Source of the DNA: Roseburia sp.
Lineage (GTDB): Bacteria; Bacillota; Clostridia; Lachnospirales; Lachnospiraceae
Direction: 5' to 3'
DNA: 64,000 nt
NCBI GenBank assembly: GCA_019421345.1
Contig: JAHZFL010000014.1
Location: 1 to 64,000, forward strand
Shown: piece by piece, positions 33,861-42,738 of the stretch
Position numbering within the stretch: the stretch's first letter is position 1
Layout: each line of letters begins with the position of its first letter
Position numbers and translations under genes: made by a program
The notes under the pieces: generated by a model
What the model saw: the letters and a program-made list of their open reading frames with translations, nothing else
Database searches by the model: none
What the model was told of the DNA's origin: nothing

Positions 33861-35046
33861 TTTTTATCAGATTCCGGGTGGCGAGGACGTTGTGGTCCGC
33901 AATGAAAAGCGGCTGCTGGAGGAGCATGGGCATACGGTTTTTACCTACTACCGCACGAATAAGGAATTGAAGGAAAAGGGGATCTGGGGCAAGCTTTGTC
34001 TGCCCTTTACCTCGGTCTATTCCTTTCGGACGGTGCGGGAGGTCAAGAAGATCATAAGGGAAAATAAAATCGACATCGTGCATGTACACAATACGCTGAC
34101 TATGGTCAGCCCGTCTGTTTTTTATGCGGCTTTCCGGTGTCATGTGCCTGTCGTGCAGACGCTGCATAATTTTCGGATGCTCTGTCCGGCAGGGTCTTTT
34201 TTCCGTGATAATGTGATCTGTGAGGAATGCGTTGCCGACGGTCTGCGCTGTGCCGTGCGCCACAAATGCTATCGCGGCAGTACGGCGCAGACCGTGGTGA
34301 GCGCGATGATTTTAAAGATCCATCGGATGCTTGGCACCTACCGGCGGGTAAATTTTATCTGTCTGACAGAATTTAACCGAAAGAAGCTGTTAAATGCGCT
34401 CAATGCACCAAGCGTGCCAAAGCGGCGCTGGGCGGTGGATGCGGACCGTGTTTACATTAAGCCGAATTTCACCTTTGCGGAGGGGCTTGCGCCGAGCAAT
34501 GAGAGCGGGCAGGAGGAGTATTTCTTATTTGCCGGGCGTGTGGAGGCGCTAAAGGGCATTGATATTGCGATCAAGGCGTTTGAGCAGCTCCCGGAGAAAA
34601 AGCTCTATATTGCGGGAACAGGTCCGATGATGGAGGAGATGCAGGCGTATGTGAAGGAGCATCAGCTGACGAATATCAGATTTTTGGGATATTTGCAGAA
34701 GGAGGAAATGTCGGAGCGTTTTTATCACGCAAGGGCGGTGATCATGACCTCGCAGTGCTATGAGGCGTTTGCGATGACGATCGCAGAGGCATATTCCTAC
34801 GGCGTGCCCGTCATTGCCGGAAGTGTCGGCAATATGGACGGCATGGTGAAGGAAGGGATCACGGGTGTGAAGTTTCAGTACAATTCGGCGGAGGAGCTTG
34901 CAGAGAAGGTGCGGGAGTTTGAGACGCTTGATGTACACAAGCTAAAGGAGAATGCCAGAGCCTTTTATCAAAAGCGGTTAAGACCGGAGGATAATTATCG
35001 AAAGCTGGAGGAGATCTATCAGGATATTTTAAGGAAGCACACCTAG
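33817..35046 (+). CDS. GT4 family glycosyltransferase
   Basis: A 409-residue GT-B fold transferase. The N-terminal domain has HNFYQIPGGEDVVV and VHVHNTLTMVSPSVFYAA; a middle cysteine-containing insert (CEECVADGLRCAVRHKC) is typical of one bacterial GT4 subset. The C-terminal donor domain has FLFAGRVEALKGIDIAIKAF and the EX7E region CYEAFAMTIAEAYSYGVPVIA. It uses a nucleotide sugar in the cytosol to extend a lipid-linked chain. The start 33817 follows AGGAG; it lies within the end of the wzy-like gene. Sugar specificity cannot be told. Confidence 0.87.
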   Translation: MRRHMKQYRILQVHNFYQIPGGEDVVVRNEKRLLEEHGHTVFTYYRTNKELKEKGIWGKLCLPFTSVYSFRTVREVKKIIRENKIDIVHVHNTLTMVSPSVFYAAFRCHVPVVQTLHNFRMLCPAGSFFRDNVICEECVADGLRCAVRHKCYRGSTAQTVVSAMILKIHRMLGTYRRVNFICLTEFNRKKLLNALNAPSVPKRRWAVDADRVYIKPNFTFAEGLAPSNESGQEEYFLFAGRVEALKGIDIAIKAFEQLPEKKLYIAGTGPMMEEMQAYVKEHQLTNIRFLGYLQKEEMSERFYHARAVIMTSQCYEAFAMTIAEAYSYGVPVIAGSVGNMDGMVKEGITGVKFQYNSAEELAEKVREFETLDVHKLKENARAFYQKRLRPEDNYRKLEEIYQDILRKHT

Positions 35047-35065
35047 AGGAGAGGAGGGAGACCGG

Positions 35066-36166
35066 ATGAGAAAGAAAGCAGTTTTTATTACTAATATTCC
35101 ATCGCCGTACCGCGTTGATTTTTTTGTCTATCTGCAGAAAAATTTTCCGGAGTATGAGTTTCATGTGATATTTTCGGGCGCCGGCATGGAGAATCGCCAG
35201 TGGAGCGTAGAGCTGCGGGAGCTTGAGAATGCCGTCTTTTTAAAGTCGCGCACGATCGTGATCCGCAAGCGGTATGACGACCGATATATTTTTCTGCCTG
35301 TCGGGGTGGAAAAGACGCTGGCAGCGCTAAAGCCGGATATGGTATTTGCGATGGAGTACAATCCGACGATTCTGCGCGCGGTGCACTGGTGCGTGCGGCA
35401 TCATGTTCCGTTTGTGAGCTGGACGGACGGGACGCTTTATTCCGAGCGAAATATCGGGCGCGTGCAGCGTCTTTCCAGACGCTACATCATAAAGCGCGCG
35501 GCGGCGTTTGTGGCGAGCAGCACTGCCTCAAGGGAGGCGCAGACGGCATACGGCGCAGACCCAAAGAAGTGTTTTCTTTCTTATCTGACAGTGGATATTG
35601 AAAAATATCTTGCAAAAAAAGATTCCTATGAGGCGCGCCAGATGATTTATGTGGGAAGTCTCATCCAAAGAAAAGGACTTGATCTGCTGCTGCCCGCGCT
35701 TGCCGAAACGGCGGAGGATATCCGGCTTGTGATCGTCGGGGAGGGGCAGGAGAAGCAGGCTTTGTGCGAACAGATAGAGAAGCTTGGTATTTCAGACCGG
35801 GTAGAATGGAAGGGCTTTGTGGAGGGCGAGGCACTGCGAAAGCTGTACCACGCATCGGACGTCTTTGTGCTTCCGACGAGGGAGGACTGCTTTGGGCTTG
35901 TGATCTTAGAGGCGATGTGCGCGTCCCTTCCGGTGATCTCCTCAAAGTATGCGGACGGCGCAAGAGATCTGCTGGCAGAGGGGGAGAACGGGTATATGGT
36001 AGACCCGGAGGATACGAAAGCGTTCGCCAAGACGATCGATGGCATATTTGCAGATGGCAGGCTTGCGCAGATGGGCGCTTGCAGCTATGAGAGGGCGCAG
36101 CAGTTTTCGTTTGCGAGGGTGGCAGAAGGCTGTATCACGGCGCTTCGGTATGTGCTTGGCGAATAG
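35066..36166 (+). CDS. GT4 family glycosyltransferase
   Basis: A 366-residue GT-B transferase. It opens with AVFITNIPSPYRVDFFVYL, has an acceptor domain with DGTLYSERNIGRVQRLSRRYI and AAAFVASSTASREAQ, then a donor domain with MIYVGSLIQRKGLDLLLPAL, RLVIVGEGQEKQALCE and PTREDCFGLVILEAMCASLP. This subset often adds hexose to capsule or O-antigen chains. It lies 19 bases after the gene at 33817 and has a strong GGAGGGAG ribosome site. No membrane segment is evident; it should act at the cytosolic face. Confidence 0.87.
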   Translation: MRKKAVFITNIPSPYRVDFFVYLQKNFPEYEFHVIFSGAGMENRQWSVELRELENAVFLKSRTIVIRKRYDDRYIFLPVGVEKTLAALKPDMVFAMEYNPTILRAVHWCVRHHVPFVSWTDGTLYSERNIGRVQRLSRRYIIKRAAAFVASSTASREAQTAYGADPKKCFLSYLTVDIEKYLAKKDSYEARQMIYVGSLIQRKGLDLLLPALAETAEDIRLVIVGEGQEKQALCEQIEKLGISDRVEWKGFVEGEALRKLYHASDVFVLPTREDCFGLVILEAMCASLPVISSKYADGARDLLAEGENGYMVDPEDTKAFAKTIDGIFADGRLAQMGACSYERAQQFSFARVAEGCITALRYVLGE

Positions 36167-36183
36167 ATGGAATGGAAGAAGAA

Positions 36184-37338
36184 ATGAAAAAAAAGATATT
36201 ATTTAATGGTTTGGGAAACCGCGGCTGGATTGGCGGCCTTTATTATCTGAAAAATATTATATTCAGCTGTCTGCAGAGTGAAAAAATTAAAAACAGCTTC
36301 GACATGGTTGTGCTGATCGACCCAAAGCACGCGGATATTTTTGATTGCTTTGCAGATACGGACGGCGTTGAGATTCGTATTTTTGCGGGCGAGAGCAAGT
36401 GGAAGCTGATGCTTTATGAGATGCGGCTGATTTGGGTGCAGGGCGTAAAATACTGCTATGCGCTGGAGTTAAACAAAATCGGACGTTTTTTTAAGCGCAA
36501 AGGGATTTTCTGGATACCCGATTTCCAGCATCGGACGCTGCCGGAATTTTTTTCGCAGGAGGAGCTTGCCAGAAAGCAGGAGAAGGATACCGAGATGGTG
36601 ATGAGCAAAAATCCAATGGTGTTAAGCAGTCTTGATGCAAAGAATGATCTGGAACGCTTTTATCCCGGTTATCGCTGCAAGATTGAGGTCGTGCATTTTG
36701 TCTCTTATATAGAGCCGGAAATCCGCGCGATCACGCCGGAGCTTGAGGAGAAGGTGCGGGAGAAGTTTGGACTGAAAAAGAAGTACATCTATCTGCCGAA
36801 CCAGTTCTGGCAGCACAAAAATCATATTGTGGCGGTGCGGGCGATCGAGGAGTTAAAAAAGCGCGGTGCCTTAGCTGATCATGATTTTGTATTTACCGGA
36901 AATCTGGAGGATTACCGCAATCCTGCGTATATCAACCGCTTAAAGGAAATTATGGAAGCGCCGCAGGTGGCGGATGCGATACGTCTGCTTGGCTTTGTGG
37001 ACCGCACAGAGCAGCTGTGCATTATGAAAAACGCACAGTTTATTGTGCAGCCGTCTCTCTGCGAGGGCTGGGGAACAGTGCTTGAGGACGCAAAGGTGCT
37101 CGATAAGACGGTTCTTTTGTCTGATATTCCGGTGCACAGGGAGCAGATGAATGAGAAGTGCCGGCTGTTCGACCCGAACGAACCGGGGGAGCTTGCGGAT
37201 TTGATGGAGCAGTTGGCAGGGGAAGCGCAAAGCCCCAAGACGGCGGAGCAGTTTGCGGGGAATATCGAGCAGGGAATCGCAAATATGTATCGGGAAGCGT
37301 GCGAATATGCGAAGGCATTGGAGCGTGTATTTCTATAA
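36184..37338 (+). CDS. GT4 family glycosyltransferase, rhamnosyl-type motif
   Basis: A 384-residue GT-B transferase. The N-terminal part shows LGNRGWIGGLYYLKNIIFS and the FWIPDFQHRTLPEFF motif, and the donor side YLPNQFWQHKNHIVAVRAIEEL and PSLCEGWGTVLEDAKVLDKT. The WIPDFQH and EGWxTVLEDAK patterns are ones I associate with rhamnose- or mannose-using bacterial transferases, which would fit the dTDP-rhamnose genes here, but the donor is not proved. The start 36184 is preferred over 36172 on ribosome-site spacing. It is 12 bases before the epimerase gene. Confidence 0.82.
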   Translation: MKKKILFNGLGNRGWIGGLYYLKNIIFSCLQSEKIKNSFDMVVLIDPKHADIFDCFADTDGVEIRIFAGESKWKLMLYEMRLIWVQGVKYCYALELNKIGRFFKRKGIFWIPDFQHRTLPEFFSQEELARKQEKDTEMVMSKNPMVLSSLDAKNDLERFYPGYRCKIEVVHFVSYIEPEIRAITPELEEKVREKFGLKKKYIYLPNQFWQHKNHIVAVRAIEELKKRGALADHDFVFTGNLEDYRNPAYINRLKEIMEAPQVADAIRLLGFVDRTEQLCIMKNAQFIVQPSLCEGWGTVLEDAKVLDKTVLLSDIPVHREQMNEKCRLFDPNEPGELADLMEQLAGEAQSPKTAEQFAGNIEQGIANMYREACEYAKALERVFL

Positions 37339-37349
37339 GGAGCGTTGAA

Positions 37350-38273
37350 ATGAAAAAAATGGTGATTACCGGCGTGAATGGATTTATCGGAAGAAGCGCC
37401 AAAGAATATTTTGAACAGGATTATGAGATCATCGGCATTGATTTAGCAGAGAATTATTGCGGTCAGAAAAACGGCGCCGGCAGTTTTACCTATTATCAGT
37501 GCAATATGTCGCAGAATCCTGCGGAGCTTGCCAATATTTTTACCGATATGCAGCCGGATGTCGTGCTGCATTGTGCGGGAAGTGCAAACGTCGGTGCGTC
37601 GGTAGTCAATCCGATGGCCGATCTGGACGGAAATCTGCACAGCCTTTATCAGCTTTTGCTGGCATTAAAGTCATTTGAAAAAAGACCGAAGCTTATTTTC
37701 TTTTCCAGCGCGGCTGTCTACGGAAATCCCACGCACCTGCCGATCCGCGAGACGGATGCGCTTGCGCCGATTTCTCCGTATGGCGTGCATAAGCTGATGT
37801 GCGAGGAGCTGTGCCGCTATTATAACAGGGTGCACGGCTATCAGGCGCGTGCGATCCGTATTTTTTCTGCCTATGGCAGCGGACTGCGCAAGCAGCTTTT
37901 ATGGGATATGTACCAGAAATATCAAAATACCGGAGAGATCAAGCTGTTTGGCACGGGGAATGAGACGAGAGATTTTATCCATGTGTCGGATATTATGCGT
38001 GCGATCGCGCTGATCCTTGCTTATGACGGAGACGAGGAGGTCTTTAATGTGGCAAACGGCGAGGAGGTTTCTATCCGCGCGCTGGCGCAGATTTATGCGA
38101 AGCAGCTTGGCAGGGATGAGAAAATCGTGGCGTTTACCGGGGAGACAAAGGTGGGTGACCCGCAGAACTGGTGCGCGGATATTTCCCTGCTGAAAAAAAT
38201 CGGCTATCAGAAGCAGAAAGAGCTTGAGGCAGGCGTTTTTGATTATGTAAACTGGGTCAAAGCAGAAGGGTAA
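37350..38273 (+). CDS. NAD-dependent nucleotide-sugar epimerase/dehydratase
   Basis: A 307-residue extended short-chain dehydrogenase. It has the nucleotide loop ITGVNGFIGRSAKEYF, the AGSANVGASVVNP stretch, IFFSSAAVYGNP with the catalytic Ser and YGVHKLMCEEL with Tyr and Lys, so it should be active. The sugar is not defined; relatives act as UDP-glucose epimerases, 4,6-dehydratases or reductases. The start at 37350 follows AAGGAG, while an in-frame ATG far upstream lies inside the preceding gene. It gives the locus a nucleotide sugar besides dTDP-rhamnose and UDP-galactofuranose. Confidence 0.85.
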   Translation: MKKMVITGVNGFIGRSAKEYFEQDYEIIGIDLAENYCGQKNGAGSFTYYQCNMSQNPAELANIFTDMQPDVVLHCAGSANVGASVVNPMADLDGNLHSLYQLLLALKSFEKRPKLIFFSSAAVYGNPTHLPIRETDALAPISPYGVHKLMCEELCRYYNRVHGYQARAIRIFSAYGSGLRKQLLWDMYQKYQNTGEIKLFGTGNETRDFIHVSDIMRAIALILAYDGDEEVFNVANGEEVSIRALAQIYAKQLGRDEKIVAFTGETKVGDPQNWCADISLLKKIGYQKQKELEAGVFDYVNWVKAEG

Positions 38274-38276
38274 GGG

Positions 38277-39254
38277 ATGAGTGAAAGAAAAACGGCGCCG
38301 GTGATTTTGTTTACCTACAACAGACCGGAGCATACAAGGAATACCATAGAAGCGCTGGCGGCAAATGAGCTGGCAGACGAAACGGAGCTTTATATTTTTT
38401 CAGATGCGGCGAAGCCGAAAAAGGATGACAGCGAGGCGGCAGAGCTGGCATGGCGGGGAAATGTAAAAAAGGTGGGGCAGATCCGCGCTTATGCGGCAGA
38501 CATCACCGGATTTGCAAGCGTCACGCTGGTGGAAAGGCATGAGAACTATGGTCTGGCGCGAAATGTCATCGAGGGCGTGACGGAGATCGTAGATCGCTAT
38601 GGAAAGGTGATCGTTTTAGAGGATGATCTTGTGACAAATCCGTTTTTTCTTCGTTTCATGAACGACGGGCTGGATCGTTACGAGAAGGAAAAGAGAGTCA
38701 CGGGTGTGACGGGATATTCGTTTTTGGATGATGGCGCCGATTATGATAAGCCTTCTTATCTCTGCGGTCTGACGGGAACAAGCTGGTCATGGGCGACCTG
38801 GGCAGACCGTTGGGAAACGTTTGACGCGAATGCACAAGGGTGGGAGCGGCTGATCACAGATGCGGCTTACCGTAAGCGGTTTAATTACGATAATACTTAT
38901 AATTTTTATCAGATTTTAAAGGCGCAGCAGCAGGATGCGGGCACAAATTCGTGGGCGATCCGCTGGTATTATACGACGTTTTTGCAGGACGGCTTGATTC
39001 TTGCTCCGACAAGGTCGCTTGTGGCAAACGACGGCTGGGACGGTTCGGGTGTCCACTGTGGGGACGGCGCTGCTCCGACAGCGGTACATGCCTTAAAGAC
39101 AGCCGAGGCGGTCACAGCGTTTCCGGATCGCATCGAAGAATTGCCGGATGTGCGCCGGAGACTGAAAAAGGAATTGATCCGGATCTCGGAGCCAAGCATG
39201 ATAAAGCGCGTGTATCATAAGGTGTTTCGGAGAAATTATGTAGGAGAACCGTAA
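38277..39254 (+). CDS. GNT-I-like glycosyltransferase
   Basis: A 325-residue GT-A fold transferase. It begins with PVILFTYNRPEHTRNTIEAL, has the metal motif IVLEDDLVTNPFFLRFMN and the long acceptor stretch GTSWSWATWADRWETFD, then NSWAIRWYY and VANDGWDGSGVHC. These features are those of the GNT-I-like bacterial group found in polysaccharide loci. The EDD triplet is the donor-metal site. It starts four bases after the epimerase stop and precedes the palindromic region at 39259, which ends this gene run. Confidence 0.78.
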   Translation: MSERKTAPVILFTYNRPEHTRNTIEALAANELADETELYIFSDAAKPKKDDSEAAELAWRGNVKKVGQIRAYAADITGFASVTLVERHENYGLARNVIEGVTEIVDRYGKVIVLEDDLVTNPFFLRFMNDGLDRYEKEKRVTGVTGYSFLDDGADYDKPSYLCGLTGTSWSWATWADRWETFDANAQGWERLITDAAYRKRFNYDNTYNFYQILKAQQQDAGTNSWAIRWYYTTFLQDGLILAPTRSLVANDGWDGSGVHCGDGAAPTAVHALKTAEAVTAFPDRIEELPDVRRRLKKELIRISEPSMIKRVYHKVFRRNYVGEP

Positions 39255-39258
39255 ACTT

Positions 39259-39330
39259 AAATCGTAAGCGCCTTATAGGCAAGCGCTTACGATTTGCGGT
39301 AACGAGAGGTATAGGTAAGCGCTTATGATC
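39259..39330. promoter_or_regulatory. Palindromic cre-like repeats
   Basis: AAATCGTAAGCGC at 39259-39271 and its exact complement at 39283-39295 form a 13-pair inverted repeat with an 11-base loop. A TATAGGYAAGCGCTTAYGAT unit occurs twice as a direct repeat (about 39275-39294 and 39311-39330), each holding the symmetric AAGCGCTT core. This resembles a CcpA cre site or another LacI-family operator. Confidence 0.45.
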
Positions 39331-39368
39331 TGCGCAAACGGATGCCGGAAGGATAGAAGGAGACAGAT

Positions 39369-40190
39369 ATGAGGATTTTGGCGATTTTTACCTGTTTTAA
39401 CCGGAGGGATTTGACGGAGCAAAGTATCCGTACACTGCGGGAGAATCGGGAGGTAATCTTTGATTATGTCGTGGTGAATGACGGGAGCACGGATGGGACG
39501 GCAGAAATGCTGGCGGCACAGCCGGAGCAGATCGATGTAGTCAATGGCGATGGCGGACTGTTCTGGAATCGTGGTATGTACGAGGCGATCGAGCACACGA
39601 AAAAGCATCATCCCGATTACGATTATTATATGCTGATGAACGACGACACAAAATTTTTTCCGGGCGTCTTTGATGAGATGCTTGCATCCTTAAAGGGCGA
39701 TACGGTGATGGTCGGAGCAATCTGCAACGAGGACGGCAGTCTAAGCTACGGCGGCATCAAATATATAAAGGGTATCAAGTATAAAAAATACGGACCAAAG
39801 GAGCAGGAGCTTTGCTTTGATACATTCAATGCCAACTGTGCCGTGATCCCGCATGATATTTTTATGCAGGTGGGGATTGACCCGTTCTATCAGCACAGCA
39901 TCGGTGATTTTGATTACGGGTTGCAGATCAGCAAAAAGGGATATGCGATCCGTGTGTTTGAGAAATATGTGGGCGAGTGCAATGACAATACCCTACAGCG
40001 GACCTGGCAGGATGAGAGCCTTCCGAGAATGGAGCGCATCCGGCTTAAGGAGAGCAGAAAGGGATTGCCGTTTGCGGACTGGTTTCATTTTCTGCGGAAA
40101 AATTTCGGTCTTGGAACGGCGATTGTCCGTTCGATGACACCGTATATCCGTATTTTGCTCGGAACAAAGACGAGATATTCAGGGGCATAG
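39369..40190 (+). CDS. GT2 glycosyltransferase
   Basis: A 273-residue GT-A transferase. It has the N-terminal ILAIFTCFNRRDLTEQSIRTL, VVNDGSTDGTAEML and LMNDDTKFFPGVFDEML, the last being the metal motif, then FNANCAVIPHDIFMQVG and GDFDYGLQISKKGY. WbbL-type rhamnosyltransferases share these features, and dTDP-rhamnose is made here, but assignment to rhamnose is inference. A cre-like repeat lies just upstream, so this gene may start a separately regulated unit. It has AAGGAG as ribosome site. Confidence 0.82.
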   Translation: MRILAIFTCFNRRDLTEQSIRTLRENREVIFDYVVVNDGSTDGTAEMLAAQPEQIDVVNGDGGLFWNRGMYEAIEHTKKHHPDYDYYMLMNDDTKFFPGVFDEMLASLKGDTVMVGAICNEDGSLSYGGIKYIKGIKYKKYGPKEQELCFDTFNANCAVIPHDIFMQVGIDPFYQHSIGDFDYGLQISKKGYAIRVFEKYVGECNDNTLQRTWQDESLPRMERIRLKESRKGLPFADWFHFLRKNFGLGTAIVRSMTPYIRILLGTKTRYSGA

Positions 40191-40251
40191 AAATGTGCTA
40201 TACTGTGGAGAGAACGAAAAATAAAGGCGGATGCTTGAAATGGAGGAAAAT

Positions 40252-40464
40252 ATGGAAGAATTTTTAAGCTTTATGGCAGAAATACTTGAGACGGATCGGG
40301 AGAAGCTGACGCTTGAGACAACGCAGGAGGAGGTAGAGACATGGGATTCTCTTATGCAGCTACGTCTTGTTGGTGAGGTGGAGGCAAAATACGGCGTGAC
40401 GATCCCGATGGACGCTGTCTCGACGATCACAACGCTCGGCGGTTTTTATCAGTTTGTAAAGTAA
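40252..40464 (+). CDS. Acyl carrier protein
   Basis: A 70-residue acidic carrier protein. Ser33 in VETWDSLMQLRLVGEVEAKYG is the expected 4'-phosphopantetheine site (W-D-S-L), and the helices before and after fit the ACP fold. It is not the fatty-acid ACP, since no fab genes are near, but a dedicated carrier as in FkbH-type loading systems. The FkbH-like gene is 24 bases downstream. The start at 40252 has GGAGG at correct distance; two earlier ATGs (40231, 40240) are less well placed. I infer that it carries a glyceryl, lactyl or similar group. Confidence 0.85.
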   Translation: MEEFLSFMAEILETDREKLTLETTQEEVETWDSLMQLRLVGEVEAKYGVTIPMDAVSTITTLGGFYQFVK

Positions 40465-40487
40465 CACGGGAAAGGTTTAGGTGCAAG

Positions 40488-42140
40488 ATGAGAATTTCGG
40501 TTCTGTCGAATGTGAATCTGGATATGCTGTCAGGACTTTTGAAAAAAGAACATGAAATATTTCAGACGGAGGGCTATGGCGGGTGGATCACCTATGCGCT
40601 TAAGCCTGATGCCCGTCTGCTGGCGTTTGCGCCGGAGTGCATCCTCCTGTTGCTTGAGGGAAACGAGCTGCTTGGAAGCTGCGGCTCATGGGAGGCGGTG
40701 AAGGAGCAGCTCGCGCAGACCGAGGTCTATGTAAAAAAGCTGGCAGAGCATTATCCGGGCAGCCATCTTTTTGTATCGACGATCGATGTGAGACAGGAGC
40801 GGATCAGAGAGAGAGACGGCGCGGATTTCAGTCTGCGTGCCGCTGCGGCTTGGGATGAGATGGTAACGGGGCTTGCGGAGGAAAACGATGGCATCCACCG
40901 TCTGGAGCTGCGGGATTTTATCGAGAATTATGGAAGAAAATTATTTTATTCCGAAAAGTTTTGGTACATGGGCTCGATTCCGTATGAGATGAAAGCGCTG
41001 CACGCGCTGGCGGGCGAGATCGGGCGAACGGTAAATAAATTAAAGACTGCACGAAAAAAGGTGCTTGTCTTGGATTTAGATAATACGCTCTGGGGCGGCG
41101 TTCTTGGGGAGGACGGCATGGAGGGAATCTGTCTGGACGCTGCACATCAGGGGGCGATCTATCGGGACGCACAGCGGGAGATCAAGAAAATGCAAACGCA
41201 GGGTGTGCTTCTTGCGATCGCATCCAAAAATAATAGCGAGGACGTCCGTGCCGTCCTTCGGGAGCATCCGCATATGATCTTAAGGGAAGATGATTTTGCC
41301 GCTATTTATGCAGATTGGAATCCGAAGTGGGACAATGTAAGGCGGATGGCGGAGGAGCTTAATCTCGGTCTGGATGCCTTTGTCTTTGTGGATGATAACG
41401 AGGCGGAGCGCGAGGGAATGAAGATTCATGCGCCGCAGGTAGCGGTTGTTGATTTTCCGTCGGATATTACAAGGCTGGCAGATTGTATGCGTGAGGTTTA
41501 TGAGGAATATTTCTGGAGCTTTCGTCTGACGAGGGAGGATCTGGAAAAGACGGTACAGTACCGGCAGGAGAAGCTGCGCCGCAGCGAGCAGCAGGCGGCG
41601 GCGTCCTATGAGGAGTATTTAAAATCGCTTCAGATAAATATCCGTCTTGCAGAGGTGACAGAGGAAACAAAAGTGCGCGCCGTACAACTGATGAATAAGA
41701 CAAACCAGTTTAACGTCTGCACCTTGCGCATGGATGAGCTGCAGCTTGAGCGGTATCAGAGAGAGCAAAACGGCCGGCTTTTGATGGCGGAGGTTTCCGA
41801 TAAGTACGGCAGCAGCGGCTGGGTGGCCGAATTTTTATATCATATCGACAGGACGACCGCAGTTGTTGATAATTTCTTAATGAGCTGCCGTGTGATGGGA
41901 CGATGCATTGAGGATGCGATCGTGGAGGAGATCCTTAGTAAGCTTTTTATACAGGGCGTGACAAACGTGCGTGCCTTTTATTATAAGACAGCAAAGAATC
42001 AGCCGGTAGAGCATTTGTGGGATGCGCTTGGATTTGCGTGCGTAAGCGAGGATGAAAACGAGAGGGAATATGCTCTGACTCTGGAGGAATACAGGCGGAG
42101 AGAGAAAAAAGAGGCGCTGCACGCGATTGTGTGGGAGTAG
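40488..42140 (+). CDS. FkbH-like HAD-IIIC protein
   Basis: A 550-residue protein in the FkbH family. A SGNH-like or unknown N-terminal part (1-185) precedes the HAD domain, with the nucleophile motif DLDNTLWGG (Asp196, Asp198, Thr200), IASKNNSEDV and FVDDNEAEREG. A C-terminal acetyltransferase-like part follows (VQLMNKTNQFN, VSDKYGSSGWVAEF). In polyketide loci FkbH takes glyceryl from 1,3-bisphosphoglycerate, removes phosphate and loads it on an ACP. In this locus a dedicated ACP is just upstream and a hexapeptide acyltransferase just downstream, so the same chemistry may modify a surface sugar. The acyl group cannot be determined here. Confidence 0.85.
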   Translation: MRISVLSNVNLDMLSGLLKKEHEIFQTEGYGGWITYALKPDARLLAFAPECILLLLEGNELLGSCGSWEAVKEQLAQTEVYVKKLAEHYPGSHLFVSTIDVRQERIRERDGADFSLRAAAAWDEMVTGLAEENDGIHRLELRDFIENYGRKLFYSEKFWYMGSIPYEMKALHALAGEIGRTVNKLKTARKKVLVLDLDNTLWGGVLGEDGMEGICLDAAHQGAIYRDAQREIKKMQTQGVLLAIASKNNSEDVRAVLREHPHMILREDDFAAIYADWNPKWDNVRRMAEELNLGLDAFVFVDDNEAEREGMKIHAPQVAVVDFPSDITRLADCMREVYEEYFWSFRLTREDLEKTVQYRQEKLRRSEQQAAASYEEYLKSLQINIRLAEVTEETKVRAVQLMNKTNQFNVCTLRMDELQLERYQREQNGRLLMAEVSDKYGSSGWVAEFLYHIDRTTAVVDNFLMSCRVMGRCIEDAIVEEILSKLFIQGVTNVRAFYYKTAKNQPVEHLWDALGFACVSEDENEREYALTLEEYRRREKKEALHAIVWE

Positions 42141-42166
42141 CCTTGGGGCGTTGGAATGGAGGAAAT

Positions 42167-42730
42167 ATGGCGGAAAGCTTTTATACGGACGAGGAGTTAA
42201 AGGAGCTTGGGTTTGCGCAGGTAGGTCATGATGTAAAAATCAGCCGGAAGGCGAGTATCTACGGGGCTGCGCAGATGCATATCGGCAATCATGTGAGAAT
42301 CGATGATTTCTGTGTGCTCAGCGGAAAGATTACGATTGGAAATTATGTGCATGTGGCAGTTTCGACTGTCTTGTTTGGAGGAACGGCGGGCATTACGTTT
42401 GAGGATTATACGGGAATCTCCTCCCGCTGCGGTGTGTATGCGACAACGGATGATTATTCCGGTGAGTTTATGACGAATCCGACCGTTCCGCAGGAGTTTA
42501 CGCATGTGATCGAGGCTCCGGTGGTGATCGGGAAGCATTCGATCATCGGAACGGGCTCCACGATCCTGCAGGGTGTTACGATCGCGGAGGGCTGCGCGCT
42601 GTGTGCGATGACACTGGCGACAAGGGACACAAAGCCGTGGGGCATCTACATGGGCTATCAGTGCGTGCGCATCAAGGAGCGGAGTCAGGCGCTTTTGCAG
42701 ATGGATATTAGGAAGCTGGAAGAAGCTTAG
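42167..42730 (+). CDS. Hexapeptide-repeat acyltransferase
   Basis: A 187-residue left-handed beta-helix protein. It shows repeated hexapeptides such as IGNHVRIDDFCVLSGKITIG, the EDYTGISSRCGVY insert and PVVIGKHSIIGTGSTILQGVTI. These are marks of the LacA/CysE-like sugar O- or N-acyltransferases. Next to the ACP and FkbH-like genes it may use an ACP-bound acyl group rather than acetyl-CoA, but that is inferred from order alone; ordinary acetyltransfer is also possible. GGAGGAA precedes the start at 42167. An in-frame ATG at 42131 lies within the FkbH-like gene and lacks a ribosome site. Confidence 0.82.
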   Translation: MAESFYTDEELKELGFAQVGHDVKISRKASIYGAAQMHIGNHVRIDDFCVLSGKITIGNYVHVAVSTVLFGGTAGITFEDYTGISSRCGVYATTDDYSGEFMTNPTVPQEFTHVIEAPVVIGKHSIIGTGSTILQGVTIAEGCALCAMTLATRDTKPWGIYMGYQCVRIKERSQALLQMDIRKLEEA

Positions 42731-42738
42731 GAGTTGGC

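Noticed and set aside
39259..39330. Reading the 39259 inverted repeat as a terminator
   Set aside because: No T-run follows either arm; the symmetric core is repeated, which fits an operator better.
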